Shown here: positions 8,201-14,740 of the stretch, piece after piece
Layout: each line of letters opens with the position of its first letter
Numbering within the stretch: the stretch's first letter is position 1
Assembly (NCBI GenBank): GCA_964387935.1
Contig: CAYLZN010000044.1
Location: forward strand, 1 to 24,846
Length of the DNA stretch: 24,846 nt
Reading direction: 5' to 3'
DNA from: CAYLZN01 sp964387935
Lineage (GTDB): Bacteria > Acidobacteriota > Vicinamibacteria > Vicinamibacterales > JAFNAJ01
The notes under the pieces: model-generated
Told to the model about the DNA's origin: nothing
Seen by the model: only the letters and a program-made list of their open reading frames with translations
Database searches by the model: none
Program-made: the position numbers and the translations under genes

Positions 8201-8815
8201 CTCGGTCGTCGGCGTGGTGCCCGCCATCAGCGGGGAGTCGACGAGGAAGGCCGTCATCCAGTAGGCGGCGTAGAGCGCGACCCCGGCCACGTAGGTTGCC
8301 GCAGAACTGCGCGTGAGGACGGCGACGGCGAACAGGACCGCTCCTGCGACGATCAGGTTCGGGAGCACGAGCACCACGAACGCCCACAGGTAGGCGAGGG
8401 GCTGCAGGGGGCCGACGCGCGCAGAGTCCACGCTGGCGATCGCGGGCGCCACGGCGAGGGTGAGCGCCGCGACCGCCATGACCACGGCGACGGCGGCGAC
8501 CGCGCCACCGAAGCGCCCCAGGAACCACGCGGGCTTCGTCAACGGCGTCGCGAAGATCAGCTCGGTCATGCGGTGCTCGCTGTCCCGCAGCGCCGCGTTC
8601 GCCGTGAGCAGGGTGAGCACGAAGACGGCCATGAGCGAGAGCAGCCCGAGTGACTGCGTCACCACGTAAGGCGATGTAATCGTGACAGACGAGGGACCAT
8701 ATCCCGTCGCGACGAGCAGCCACGCGAACCCGGCCAGTGCGGCGGCGCTGGCGGCGAAGATCGGCTGGCGGACCTGGTAGCGCCACTCGAAGGCGAGGAT
8801 GGGACCGAGCGTCAC
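5270..8815 (-). CDS. ABC transporter permease fused to M1-family metallopeptidase domain
   Basis: A 1181-residue inner-membrane protein. Residues 1-590 hold two ABC-2-type permease blocks (about 10-270 and 300-590), each with several hydrophobic segments and each opening with a short basic/aromatic helix before the first membrane span. Residues 640-850 form a beta-rich M1 N-terminal-like region. The M1 catalytic block follows: zinc ligands in VAHEVAHQWWGHQL (His929, His933) and LVETLA (Glu953), with Glu930 as general base and a Tyr in DDAYLYYGKGALM (1004-1014). The substrate-binding GAMEN motif is absent. The C-terminal VVVDPARRVIDRDRGNN is typical of these fusions. The GTG start at 8815 overlaps the stop of the ATPase gene by 4 bases (GTGA). 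Such ATPase plus permease-peptidase pairs are known, but their substrate is not. The orientation of the peptidase domain, probably extracytoplasmic, is inferred. Confidence 0.93.
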   Translation of the reverse strand: MTLGPILAFEWRYQVRQPIFAASAAALAGFAWLLVATGYGPSSVTITSPYVVTQSLGLLSLMAVFVLTLLTANAALRDSEHRMTELIFATPLTKPAWFLGRFGGAVAAVAVVMAVAALTLAVAPAIASVDSARVGPLQPLAYLWAFVVLVLPNLIVAGAVLFAVAVLTRSSAATYVAGVALYAAYWMTAFLVDSPLMAGTTPTTEGLARAALLDPFGLSAFFETTRYWSPHERETRLLPLGGHLLANRLLMLGASAAILAVAYRGTTLTVVGARKVRRSAVDADVDPAPAPATVPRGPDPGVLRTVGAIARLECVAVVRSWPFAALIALWIFTIVMEVTAELSSGEYGSRQLPSTQLLFDRIALPLTLLGTLVVAYYAAEIVWRDRVRGFHHLADATPAGNGARMAGRLLALLAVPLVLSLAAIVVGIAFQIAYGYADVRPGVHLALLWFAGVPLAIFAVGAFVLQVLLPNRWLGTLAALLLAAVAMRGQAIGLEHPMLRFAAFPQVGYSELDGFGGVAWSFAAFAAWWGSVACLLLVGARRLWRRGHDITLARRLRGMGGALGHGGRRLALVAAIVTCAVGVALAFALARHDGTPTTEERRAWSAAYEQRYRELAGRPQPSVTRVNGLVRLVPEARRASIEATLVIENRSADTIDTLWVAAPRDADVRRLVIEGGRVVRADPEFAMTVVGLDEPLAPGEARAMQWALAIDRGGIRAGPPRHDVTGNGTLLASDDLLPSFGYQPGLELDEPYVRARHGLTSPPSRRTPASAIGSERVSDAWIDLDLTIGTVPDQTALGPGRLTASWEREGRRWFHYVTSGPVTPGFVIVSGRYDVARAEHAGVTIEVWHGRQHAVNVPRVAEAVRASLAVLGSRFGAYADPVLRIAEVPRWAGFGAFATRGLILFPEHRGFLADGEEGPVDLVLRRVAHEVAHQWWGHQLDPEMAEGSLVLVETLAKDAEQQVVAAARGEGAIGPLLAFDEDRYLAGRANEGEDEEPMTRLTDDAYLYYGKGALMMHSLRERLGSERVDRALRHLLAERGGPLRTASVLDLRERLLAEAPTATDRAAVSEWFDARVTWDLRVDSARVVARQGARTTLRLHVSGERHDGPSVAPGDDEVDVAVVDARGATVWREAVRLDGGAAMRTITLDAEPAVVVVDPARRVIDRDRGNNRRDVAAQGAP

Positions 8816-9687
8816 GCTGCAGCGTCCTGGCCGATGGCGTGGAAGTACACGTCGGAGAGATCGGGCTCGGCCCTGGCGAACTCGGGCCCCGGCGACGTGT
8901 CGGCGAGTATTCGGATCCGTACCGCCCCGGCGGAGAGCTGTTGCGAGAGGGGCCGGCCCCGTGCGCGGACTGCGGCCGCCGTCGTCCGCGGCACCGTGGC
9001 GCTCCAGACCTGCCCGCGCAGCGCGTCGATCAGGGTGTCCGGCGTTCCCTCGCGCACCACACGTCCCTGCGCCAGGATCGCGAGCCTCGTGCACAACTGC
9101 TGCACGTCGTCCACGAGGTGTGTGGACAGGATCACGACGACCTCCTCGCCGATCTCGGCCAGGAGATTGTGGAAGCGGTTGCGCTCCTCGGGGTCCAGCC
9201 CGGCGGTCGGCTCGTCAACCACGACCAGTTCCGGATTGCCCAGCAGCGCCTGCGCGATGCCGAAGCGCTGCCGCATGCCACCGGAAAAGGCGCTCACGGC
9301 GCGCCTGCGGTACTCCCAGAGGTTCGTGCGCACGAGCAACTGCTCCACCTGCGCGCGCCTCGCGCGCGCATCACCGAACCCTTTGAGCACCGCGAGATGA
9401 TCGAGCAGCGCGAGCGCGGAGATTCCGGGATAGACCCCGAAGTCCTGCGGGAGGTACCCGAGCCGCCGGCGATGCGCCGTCGGATCGCCGAAGATGTCGT
9501 GGCCCCGGAAGCGCACCGTTCCGTCGTCGACCTCCTGGAGCGTCGCGATCGTACGCATCAGTGACGACTTGCCGGCCCCGTTCGGGCCGAGGAGACCGAA
9601 GACTCCCGGCGGAATGGTGAGCGACACACCGCGCAGGGCGGCGACGCCGTTCGGGTAGGTTCGGGAAACGTCGGTCAGCTCGAGCAT
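8812..9687 (-). CDS. ABC transporter ATP-binding protein
   Basis: A 291-residue ATPase of the ABC-2/DrrA-like export class. Walker A GPNGAGKS (34-41), Q-loop LPQDFG (79-84), signature AFSGGMRQR (133-141), Walker B LVVVDEPTAGLDP (154-166) and H-loop STHLVDD (188-194) are all intact. About 75 residues follow the core, as is common in this class. It is the motor for the permease/M1 fusion encoded immediately downstream, with a 4-base GTGA overlap, so the pair is almost certainly co-transcribed and made in linked amounts. The ATG at 9687 lacks a clear Shine-Dalgarno; a TATTAC -10-like sequence on the minus strand (9708-9703) would place transcription start close to the ATG. The substrate is unknown. 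Confidence 0.95.
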   Translation of the reverse strand: MLELTDVSRTYPNGVAALRGVSLTIPPGVFGLLGPNGAGKSSLMRTIATLQEVDDGTVRFRGHDIFGDPTAHRRRLGYLPQDFGVYPGISALALLDHLAVLKGFGDARARRAQVEQLLVRTNLWEYRRRAVSAFSGGMRQRFGIAQALLGNPELVVVDEPTAGLDPEERNRFHNLLAEIGEEVVVILSTHLVDDVQQLCTRLAILAQGRVVREGTPDTLIDALRGQVWSATVPRTTAAAVRARGRPLSQQLSAGAVRIRILADTSPGPEFARAEPDLSDVYFHAIGQDAAA

Positions 9688-9725
9688 CGCGGGGTCCGCT
9701 CAGTAATACGCAGCCGAGCGGGCGG

Positions 9726-9738
9726 GGTTTCCGGAACC
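9726..9738. promoter_or_regulatory. Near-palindrome in the divergent ABC / methyltransferase spacer
   Basis: GGTTTCCGGAACC contains a perfect 8-base palindrome TTCCGGAA (9729-9736) with nearly symmetric flanks. It lies about 40 bases upstream of the ABC ATPase start, where its putative -35 would be. It could be an operator for the ABC pair, but in GC-rich DNA such short palindromes also occur by chance. Confidence 0.2.
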
Positions 9739-9825
9739 GTGGTTCATCCCGTTCGCGTCACCGCACGGGCAGTGGTCGTTCCTGCGCGTTGCCCTTCCGC
9801 TCGGGCCCGCCTCGTGAATCCGGCG

Positions 9826-9861
9826 TGCACTCTGCTGTGCGCACTGCTGTGCACTCTGCTG
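9826..9861. repeat. Three tandem 12-base repeats upstream of the methyltransferase promoter
   Basis: Three adjacent 12-base units: TGCACTCTGCTG (9826-9837), TGCGCACTGCTG (9838-9849) and TGCACTCTGCTG (9850-9861). Units 1 and 3 are identical; unit 2 differs at a few internal positions. With the preceding G they contain the palindromes GTGCAC, GTGCGCAC and GTGCAC. The last unit ends exactly at the base before the predicted -35 box at 9862, the usual place for activator binding sites. Confidence 0.7.
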
Positions 9862-9891
9862 ATGACAACGGATCCCGCCTGCTGCTAGAGT
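9862..9891 (+). promoter_or_regulatory. Predicted promoter of the O-methyltransferase gene
   Basis: ATGACA (9862-9867, 5/6 to TTGACA), an 18-base spacer, and TAGAGT (9886-9891, 4/6 to TATAAT). The expected start near 9898 leaves a leader of only about 8 bases before the ATG at 9906. There is no Shine-Dalgarno sequence in that leader. Confidence 0.45.
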
Positions 9892-9905
9892 GCCAGCTTC
9901 CAACA

Positions 9906-10919
9906 ATGAGCGACCAACCCACTCCCGAACGGATCATGGAGACGGGCCTGGCATTCTGGGCCTCGAAGACGTTGTTGAGCGCCATCGAGATGGGCGTGTT
10001 CACCGAGCTGGCGCGTGGCCCTGAGTCCTTCGAGGCCGTCCAGGGCCGCCTGGGCCTGCACCCGCGCTCCGCGCGCGACTTCCTCGACGCACTGGTGGCA
10101 CTGGGCTTCCTGACGCGGGCCGGCGATACCTACGCCAACAGCGCGGAGGCCGACCTGTTCCTCGATCGCCGCAAGCCGTCCTACGTGGGTGGCATCCTCG
10201 AGATGGCCAACCATCGCCTGTATGCCTTCTGGGGTCATCTCACGGAGGCGCTGCGCACCGGGCAGCCGCAGAACGAGCTCAAGTCGGGTGGTCCTGGCCT
10301 GTTCGAGACGCTCTATGCCGACCCGGCACGCCTGAAGGAGTTCCTCGCGGCCATGACCGGCATCAGCCATGGTGCCAACATGGCGATCGCGCGGACCTTC
10401 CCGTGGAAGGATCACCGGACGTTCGTGGACGTCGGCACGGCGCAGGGCGACCTCGCCACGCAGGTCGCGCTGGCGAACCCGCATTTGCGGGGCATCGGGT
10501 TCGACCTGCCGGAGGTTGCCCCCGTCTTCGAGGAGTACATCGCTGCCGCGGGCGTAGCGGACCGGCTGTCGTTCGTGTCGGGCGACTTCTTCAAGGAGGG
10601 GATCCCCAAGGCCGACGTCGTGATGATGGGGCACATCCTGCACGACTGGGATCTGCCGACAAAGAAGCAGTTGATCTCGAAGGCGTTCGAGGCCCTCCCC
10701 GTGGGCGGCGCCCTGCTGGTCTACGAGTCGATCATCGACGATGACCGGTCGCAGAACGCGTTCGGCCTGATGATGAGCCTGAACATGCTCATCGAAACGC
10801 CCGCGGGCTTCGACTACACGGGAGCAGACTGCTCCAACTGGATGAGGGCGGCGGGGTTCTCGGCGACACGGGTCCAGCACCTGGTCGGTCCGGACTCGAT
10901 GGTGATCGGGATCAAGTGA
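9906..10919 (+). CDS. SAM-dependent O-methyltransferase (acetylserotonin/caffeate OMT-like)
   Basis: A 337-residue protein of the Methyltransf_2 class, cytoplasmic and expected to act as a dimer. The N-terminal winged-helix dimerisation domain spans about 8-95 (ERIMETGLAFWASKTLLSAI, then LGLHPRSARDFLDALVALGF). The Rossmann SAM-binding loop is VDVGTAQGDLA (174-184) with acidic FDLPEV (199-204) and GDFF (226-229). The catalytic base corresponds to His246 in MGHILHDWDL (241-250). The class methylates hydroxyl groups of small aromatic or polyketide-like molecules, but the true substrate is unknown and no biosynthetic genes lie beside it. The ATG at 9906 is chosen because the family N-terminus starts there and the promoter lies just upstream; longer in-frame extensions would translate the repeats. 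It is a single-gene unit converging on the S9 peptidase gene. Confidence 0.9.
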   Translation: MSDQPTPERIMETGLAFWASKTLLSAIEMGVFTELARGPESFEAVQGRLGLHPRSARDFLDALVALGFLTRAGDTYANSAEADLFLDRRKPSYVGGILEMANHRLYAFWGHLTEALRTGQPQNELKSGGPGLFETLYADPARLKEFLAAMTGISHGANMAIARTFPWKDHRTFVDVGTAQGDLATQVALANPHLRGIGFDLPEVAPVFEEYIAAAGVADRLSFVSGDFFKEGIPKADVVMMGHILHDWDLPTKKQLISKAFEALPVGGALLVYESIIDDDRSQNAFGLMMSLNMLIETPAGFDYTGADCSNWMRAAGFSATRVQHLVGPDSMVIGIK

Positions 10920-10931
10920 ATCGCACGTGAT

Positions 10932-13319
10932 TCACCGCGTGCGGCCCCTGAGGTTCTGGTCGAACAGCTTGAGGATGCGCTTGTACTCGTCGGCCCAGCT
11001 CGTCGGCTCGACGAACCCGTGATCCTCCACGGGATAGACCGCCAGTTCCCAGTTCTCCTTTCGCAGTTCGATCAACCGCTGAACCAGGCGCACGGTGTCC
11101 TGGAAATGCACGTTGACATCGACGATGCCGTGGCAGATGAGCAGGGCGCCCTTCAGGCCCTCGGCGTGGTAGATGGGAGACGATCGACGATAGGCCTCGG
11201 CGTCCTTCTGCGGCGTGTTGAGGATGTTCGACGTGTAGGAGTGGTTGTAGTGGGCCCAGTCGGTGACCGGGCGCATCGCGGCCCCTGCGGCGAAGACGTC
11301 TGGGGCCGTGAACATCGCCATCAGGGTCATGAACCCCCCGTAGCTGCCGCCGTAGATGCCGACGCGCCGCGCGTCGACGCCGTGCTCCTTGACCATCCAC
11401 CGTGCCGCATCGACCTCGTCCTCGAGGTCCTTCCCACCCATGTGCCGGTAGATGGCGGTGCGCCAGTCACGACCGTAGCCGGACGAGGCGCGATAGTCGA
11501 CGTCGAGGACCAGGTAGCCGCGCGCCACGAGCAGGTGGTGGAAGAGATACGGGCCGCTGTTGGCGCTCCACCCGCGGTGCACGTTCTGCGCGTAGCCGGC
11601 GCCGTGGACGAAGATGACGCCCGGCCCGCCACGCGTCCACCGTTCCGGCTTGAACAGCCGCGCCGGGACCTTGACGCCGTCCCGCGCCGTGACGTGCACG
11701 ATTGGCGCGTCCAGCCATCGGTAGTTGGAGAAGTCCGGCGCTGGCGACGAGGTCACCCGTGACGAAACGGCGCCTTCCCGCGCCTCCTGGAGGTAGACCT
11801 CGGGCGGGCGCGTCGTGAAGGAGGAGATGAGGCCCAGCGTCTTCTCGTCGGGCGACGGCACGGCCTGGTGATAACCCGCCTCGCCGGTCAGTCTCACCCG
11901 GTCCCCTCCGTCGGCGGGCATGACGTAGACGTGCCGCTCGAAGTGACTGGCTTCGCTCGTCGTCAGGAAGAACCGGGTCCGGTCCTCGGAGAGCAGCACG
12001 CCGGTGACCTCCCAGCTCCCGGACGTCAGCGCACGCGGCTCGCCTCCATCGAACTCGACCACGTAGAGGTGCGAGTAGCCTGTCCTCTCCGACTGGAAGT
12101 AGACGCGCCGGTCGTCCTTCATCCAGCCCAGCGTGTTCATGCCTGGCCCGTTCACCCACGCGTCGTCGTGCTCGGTGAAGAGGATGCGGGTCTTGCCCGT
12201 GGCAGGATCGAGCGCGAAGATCCAGCGGTCCTTGTTGTCGGTGGCGCGCCCGATCAGCACCGCGCGGGTGCCGTCCTCGGACCACACGGGCATGGACAGC
12301 TGCATCTCGCGATCGCCGTGATCCACCCACGTCACCTCGCCGCTCTCGACGGACAAGAGCGCGAGTCGTCCCCGCTCCTGGGTGTCACCGACCTTGAGCC
12401 GGCTGTTGAGGTCCTCCGTGTAAGCGGACTCCGTGACGTAGTTGGGAACGATCGTGTTCTTCGCGTCCTGTCCAGGCTCCACGATCCGGGCGAGCACCGT
12501 CTTGCCATCAGGGCTCAACTGCAGCATGGCGGCGGACTGTCGGCCGGTCAGGGTGAAGGGCTTCCGCGGGTTCTCCCGCTTGCGCCGCTCCTCGTTCTCG
12601 GCGCGCTGCGCCGCCCGCCGCTTCACGACGTCGAGCAGTTCCTTCTCCTGCCCCTTCAGGAACTCCTGGCTCTCGGTGCCCTTGCGCTCGTCGCCGCTCA
12701 CGGGCGGACGCGCCTGCTGCGCCGAGGTCCCGCCGCCTCGAGCGCCCGCCGTCGCGGTGGGCGGTGCCGCGCCCGCGGCGCGGATATCCGTCAACTGCTC
12801 AACGGATCCGTCCTCCAGTGACACCAGGTAGAGATTGCCTGCACGCATGAAGCTCACGCGCGTGCCGTCCGGCGTCAGTTGCGGGTTCGCCTCCGCGTCG
12901 CTGGTCCGCGTGAGCCGGCGCGCATGGTCCGAGACGTAGTCGTAGACCCACAGGTCACCGCCCTGCACGTAGACACCGCGCTTCCGATCCCGTGATCGTG
13001 ACGCCGTCGCCGGGGGCGCGACCCGGGCTTCCTCTTCGGAGAGCTTGCGCAGACCGGTGCCGTCGCGATTCACCGTGTAGGTGGCGAACTCCTTCTCGCG
13101 CGGGTCGGTGTGCTGCTTCCACTGGAAGTAGAGTCGCTGCCCGTCCCCCGACCAGCGCATCGCGCGCGGCTCGTAGCCGATGAGGCCGGCGCCGCGCATG
13201 ATGTTGTCCACCGTCAACGGGAAGGCCGTCGGCGACGAGGTCGTCGGGGTCGTCCTGGTCTGAGCCAGTCCGGTGAGCGTCGAGATCGCGAACACGAAGA
13301 CGAAAGCGGCTCTGCGCAT
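10932..13319 (-). CDS. Secreted S9-family (prolyl oligopeptidase / DPP-like) serine peptidase
   Basis: A 795-residue exported peptidase. Residues 1-20 are a signal peptide (MRRAAFVFVFAISTLTGLAQ, cleavage near A19/Q20). A beta-propeller of repeated blade sequences spans about 50-530 (for example SGDGQRLYFQW, TPDGTRVSFMRAGNLYLVS, SEDGTRAVLIG, DDRRVYFQSERTGYSHLYVV). The alpha/beta-hydrolase domain follows at about 540-795 with GIYGGSYGGFMTLM (Ser659), HGIVDVNVHFQDT (Asp734) and PVEDHGF (His767), a complete triad. It would cleave short peptides in the periplasm. A charged, low-complexity insert (about 183-255) interrupts the propeller. The start at 13319 is supported by GGGAGGTG just upstream on the minus strand and by the signal peptide. 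The exact subfamily (DPP IV or acylaminoacyl peptidase) is not resolved. Confidence 0.94.
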   Translation of the reverse strand: MRRAAFVFVFAISTLTGLAQTRTTPTTSSPTAFPLTVDNIMRGAGLIGYEPRAMRWSGDGQRLYFQWKQHTDPREKEFATYTVNRDGTGLRKLSEEEARVAPPATASRSRDRKRGVYVQGGDLWVYDYVSDHARRLTRTSDAEANPQLTPDGTRVSFMRAGNLYLVSLEDGSVEQLTDIRAAGAAPPTATAGARGGGTSAQQARPPVSGDERKGTESQEFLKGQEKELLDVVKRRAAQRAENEERRKRENPRKPFTLTGRQSAAMLQLSPDGKTVLARIVEPGQDAKNTIVPNYVTESAYTEDLNSRLKVGDTQERGRLALLSVESGEVTWVDHGDREMQLSMPVWSEDGTRAVLIGRATDNKDRWIFALDPATGKTRILFTEHDDAWVNGPGMNTLGWMKDDRRVYFQSERTGYSHLYVVEFDGGEPRALTSGSWEVTGVLLSEDRTRFFLTTSEASHFERHVYVMPADGGDRVRLTGEAGYHQAVPSPDEKTLGLISSFTTRPPEVYLQEAREGAVSSRVTSSPAPDFSNYRWLDAPIVHVTARDGVKVPARLFKPERWTRGGPGVIFVHGAGYAQNVHRGWSANSGPYLFHHLLVARGYLVLDVDYRASSGYGRDWRTAIYRHMGGKDLEDEVDAARWMVKEHGVDARRVGIYGGSYGGFMTLMAMFTAPDVFAAGAAMRPVTDWAHYNHSYTSNILNTPQKDAEAYRRSSPIYHAEGLKGALLICHGIVDVNVHFQDTVRLVQRLIELRKENWELAVYPVEDHGFVEPTSWADEYKRILKLFDQNLRGRTR

Positions 13320-13353
13320 GACACCTCCCGAGGCGCGGGACGGGGGGATTACC

Positions 13354-13388
13354 GGCTTGCGGCTTGCGGCCGGCGGCTTGCGGCCAGC
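13354..13388. repeat. Heptanucleotide tandem repeat (5 units)
   Basis: Five consecutive 7-base units: GGCTTGC, GGCTTGC, GGCCGGC, GGCTTGC, GGCCAGC. Three are identical and two are variants keeping GGC..GC. They sit in the 98-base spacer between the S9 peptidase start (13319) and the stop of the BNR protein (13418), outside any supported gene. Confidence 0.75.
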
Positions 13389-13417
13389 ACGGGATCGCCG
13401 CCCGCCGTTCTGTCCCA

Positions 13418-14596
13418 TCAAGGCCGATTGAGGCCGGATCGGCCGGTTCTCGCCAGTGCGTCCAGCTCGCCCAGCGTGAAACGGACGCTGAGGATGTACG
13501 GCGGTTCGCCGGCGGTCCAGTGCCCATAAGTCGTCACGACGAAGGTGCCGTCCGGCAGCAGCTCCACGCCGGGGTACGCGGCGTCCCAGTCGTGGTGGTT
13601 GTCCTTGAACCGCACGCGATACTGCCCGTCCCGCCCTTCGACGAGATCGTCGTAGGTGCCCACCCAGCCGATCCAGTCTCCCCGTGTGGGACCCGCCGCG
13701 CCCTTGCGTGGCACGTCGCGGAACGACACGAACAGCCGACCGTCGGGTCCATACCTCGCCACGTGCCGGTCGCCGGTGAGCGCGGCGGAGACTTCTCGCG
13801 GTTCGGTCCACGTCCGACCTTCATCGGCCGAGAACATCAGGTGCGAGTTCCTGACGCGCCGATTCTCGCGGAGCAGCACCGCGATTCGTGTGCCGTCCGG
13901 CGAGCGGAACGCGCCAGGCTCGCACAGGTGGACCGCCTCCGAGGCGAAGATCGCTTCGGGCGGCGACCACGTCAGTCCTCCGTCGCGGGATCGTGTCTGA
14001 TACAGGGTGAAGACGCCGCGGGCCTGGCCGCCCTCGCCGAAGAATCGCCCGTCGTCGTGGAACAGTGCGAGATAGTGACCGGGACCTGTCCTCAGCTCGA
14101 TTACGGACGCCATCGCGACGATCCCGCCCCACGGCCCGACGGGCCTCAGGTCCGACCAGCTCTCCCCGTCGTCCTCGCTGACCGCCATCCGCACCGGGTA
14201 CAGTCCGCTGAACAGGATGACGCGCTTCCTGCCGCGGGCATCGACCACCCGGTGCAGGGTCGGCGTCTCGAGGGACGTGGCCCAGTTCGCCGGCGTCGGC
14301 AGTCGATCGGACCAGGTCCTGCCGCCGTCCGTGCTCCTCCGGTAGAGAATCGCCCCTCGCCCATGTCCCCTGGGGTAGACGCACAGGATGGTCCTGCCGT
14401 CCTCCAGCAGCAGGGTGGAGGGATGACCGAGATACTGCCCCGGCTCTCGATCGACCACGACCTGGCGGTGCGCGTGCTCGTTGAGGTCGATCGTTGGGAG
14501 CGCGACCGTCTGACCAGGCGCCAGTCCCGGCCCGGGCCAGGCGATCGCCATGAGCCCTGCCACGAGAAACGTCAGGTTCGGCCCCATTCGCGCCAT
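13418..14596 (-). CDS. Exported sialidase-fold (BNR/Asp-box) protein
   Basis: A 392-residue protein with a signal peptide (hydrophobic 8-20, cleavage region near 25-30). Four Asp boxes (SxDxGxTW) are spaced around a presumed six-bladed propeller: STDGGRTW (88-95), SEDDGESW (140-147), SRDGGLTW (203-210) and SADEGRTW (256-263). Other strands read GHPSTLLLEDGRTILCVYP, EPGAFRSPDGTRIAVLLREN and PGVELLPDGTFVVTTYGHW. This is the GH33-like/BNR fold, and His/Arg/Glu residues such as CEPGAFRSPDG (225-235) and HVARYGPDGRLFVSFRD resemble exo-sialidase superfamily sites. However, true sialidase activity is not shown; many such proteins in soil bacteria act on other sugars or only bind. The start at 14596 is chosen as the first ATG of the signal peptide; ATG 14587 and GTG 14605 are alternatives. 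It is divergent from the oxidoreductase gene at 14741. Confidence 0.88.
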   Translation of the reverse strand: MARMGPNLTFLVAGLMAIAWPGPGLAPGQTVALPTIDLNEHAHRQVVVDREPGQYLGHPSTLLLEDGRTILCVYPRGHGRGAILYRRSTDGGRTWSDRLPTPANWATSLETPTLHRVVDARGRKRVILFSGLYPVRMAVSEDDGESWSDLRPVGPWGGIVAMASVIELRTGPGHYLALFHDDGRFFGEGGQARGVFTLYQTRSRDGGLTWSPPEAIFASEAVHLCEPGAFRSPDGTRIAVLLRENRRVRNSHLMFSADEGRTWTEPREVSAALTGDRHVARYGPDGRLFVSFRDVPRKGAAGPTRGDWIGWVGTYDDLVEGRDGQYRVRFKDNHHDWDAAYPGVELLPDGTFVVTTYGHWTAGEPPYILSVRFTLGELDALARTGRSGLNRP

Positions 14597-14626
14597 TCTC
14601 GGCACACCAGCGTGCTCAGTCAAACC

Positions 14627-14655
14627 CCGCCCGGCGGCAGCTCCGCCCGGCGGCA
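14627..14655. repeat. 13-base direct repeat in a divergent promoter region
   Basis: CCGCCCGGCGGCA occurs at 14627-14639 and again at 14643-14655, separated by 3 bases. The reverse complement of its first 8 bases, CCGGGCGG, occurs at 14676-14683, so a stem with a 25-base loop is possible. All lie between the divergent BNR and oxidoreductase genes (144-base spacer), a likely regulatory region. Confidence 0.5.
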
Positions 14656-14740
14656 TGGTCTGGCCGCTCGAATTCCCGGGCGGTCCCGCGCCGGTGTAGG
14701 CTGTGCACGACGGCTCACTACACACCGGGAGCACACGATC

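Noticed and set aside
8816..9094. N-terminal extension of the permease/M1 frame inside the ATPase gene
   Set aside because: It lies out of frame within the ATPase, is Arg/Gly-rich, and the GTG at 8815 gives a classic 4-base overlap followed directly by permease sequence.
9700..9906. Small minus-strand frame upstream of the ABC ATPase
   Set aside because: It has no ribosome binding site and no similarity, and it covers the repeat and promoter of the methyltransferase. It is better explained as a regulatory spacer.
13364..14740. Plus-strand extension upstream of the oxidoreductase at 14741
   Set aside because: It is antisense to the BNR protein with its four Asp boxes. The Tat signal shows that the true start is at 14741.
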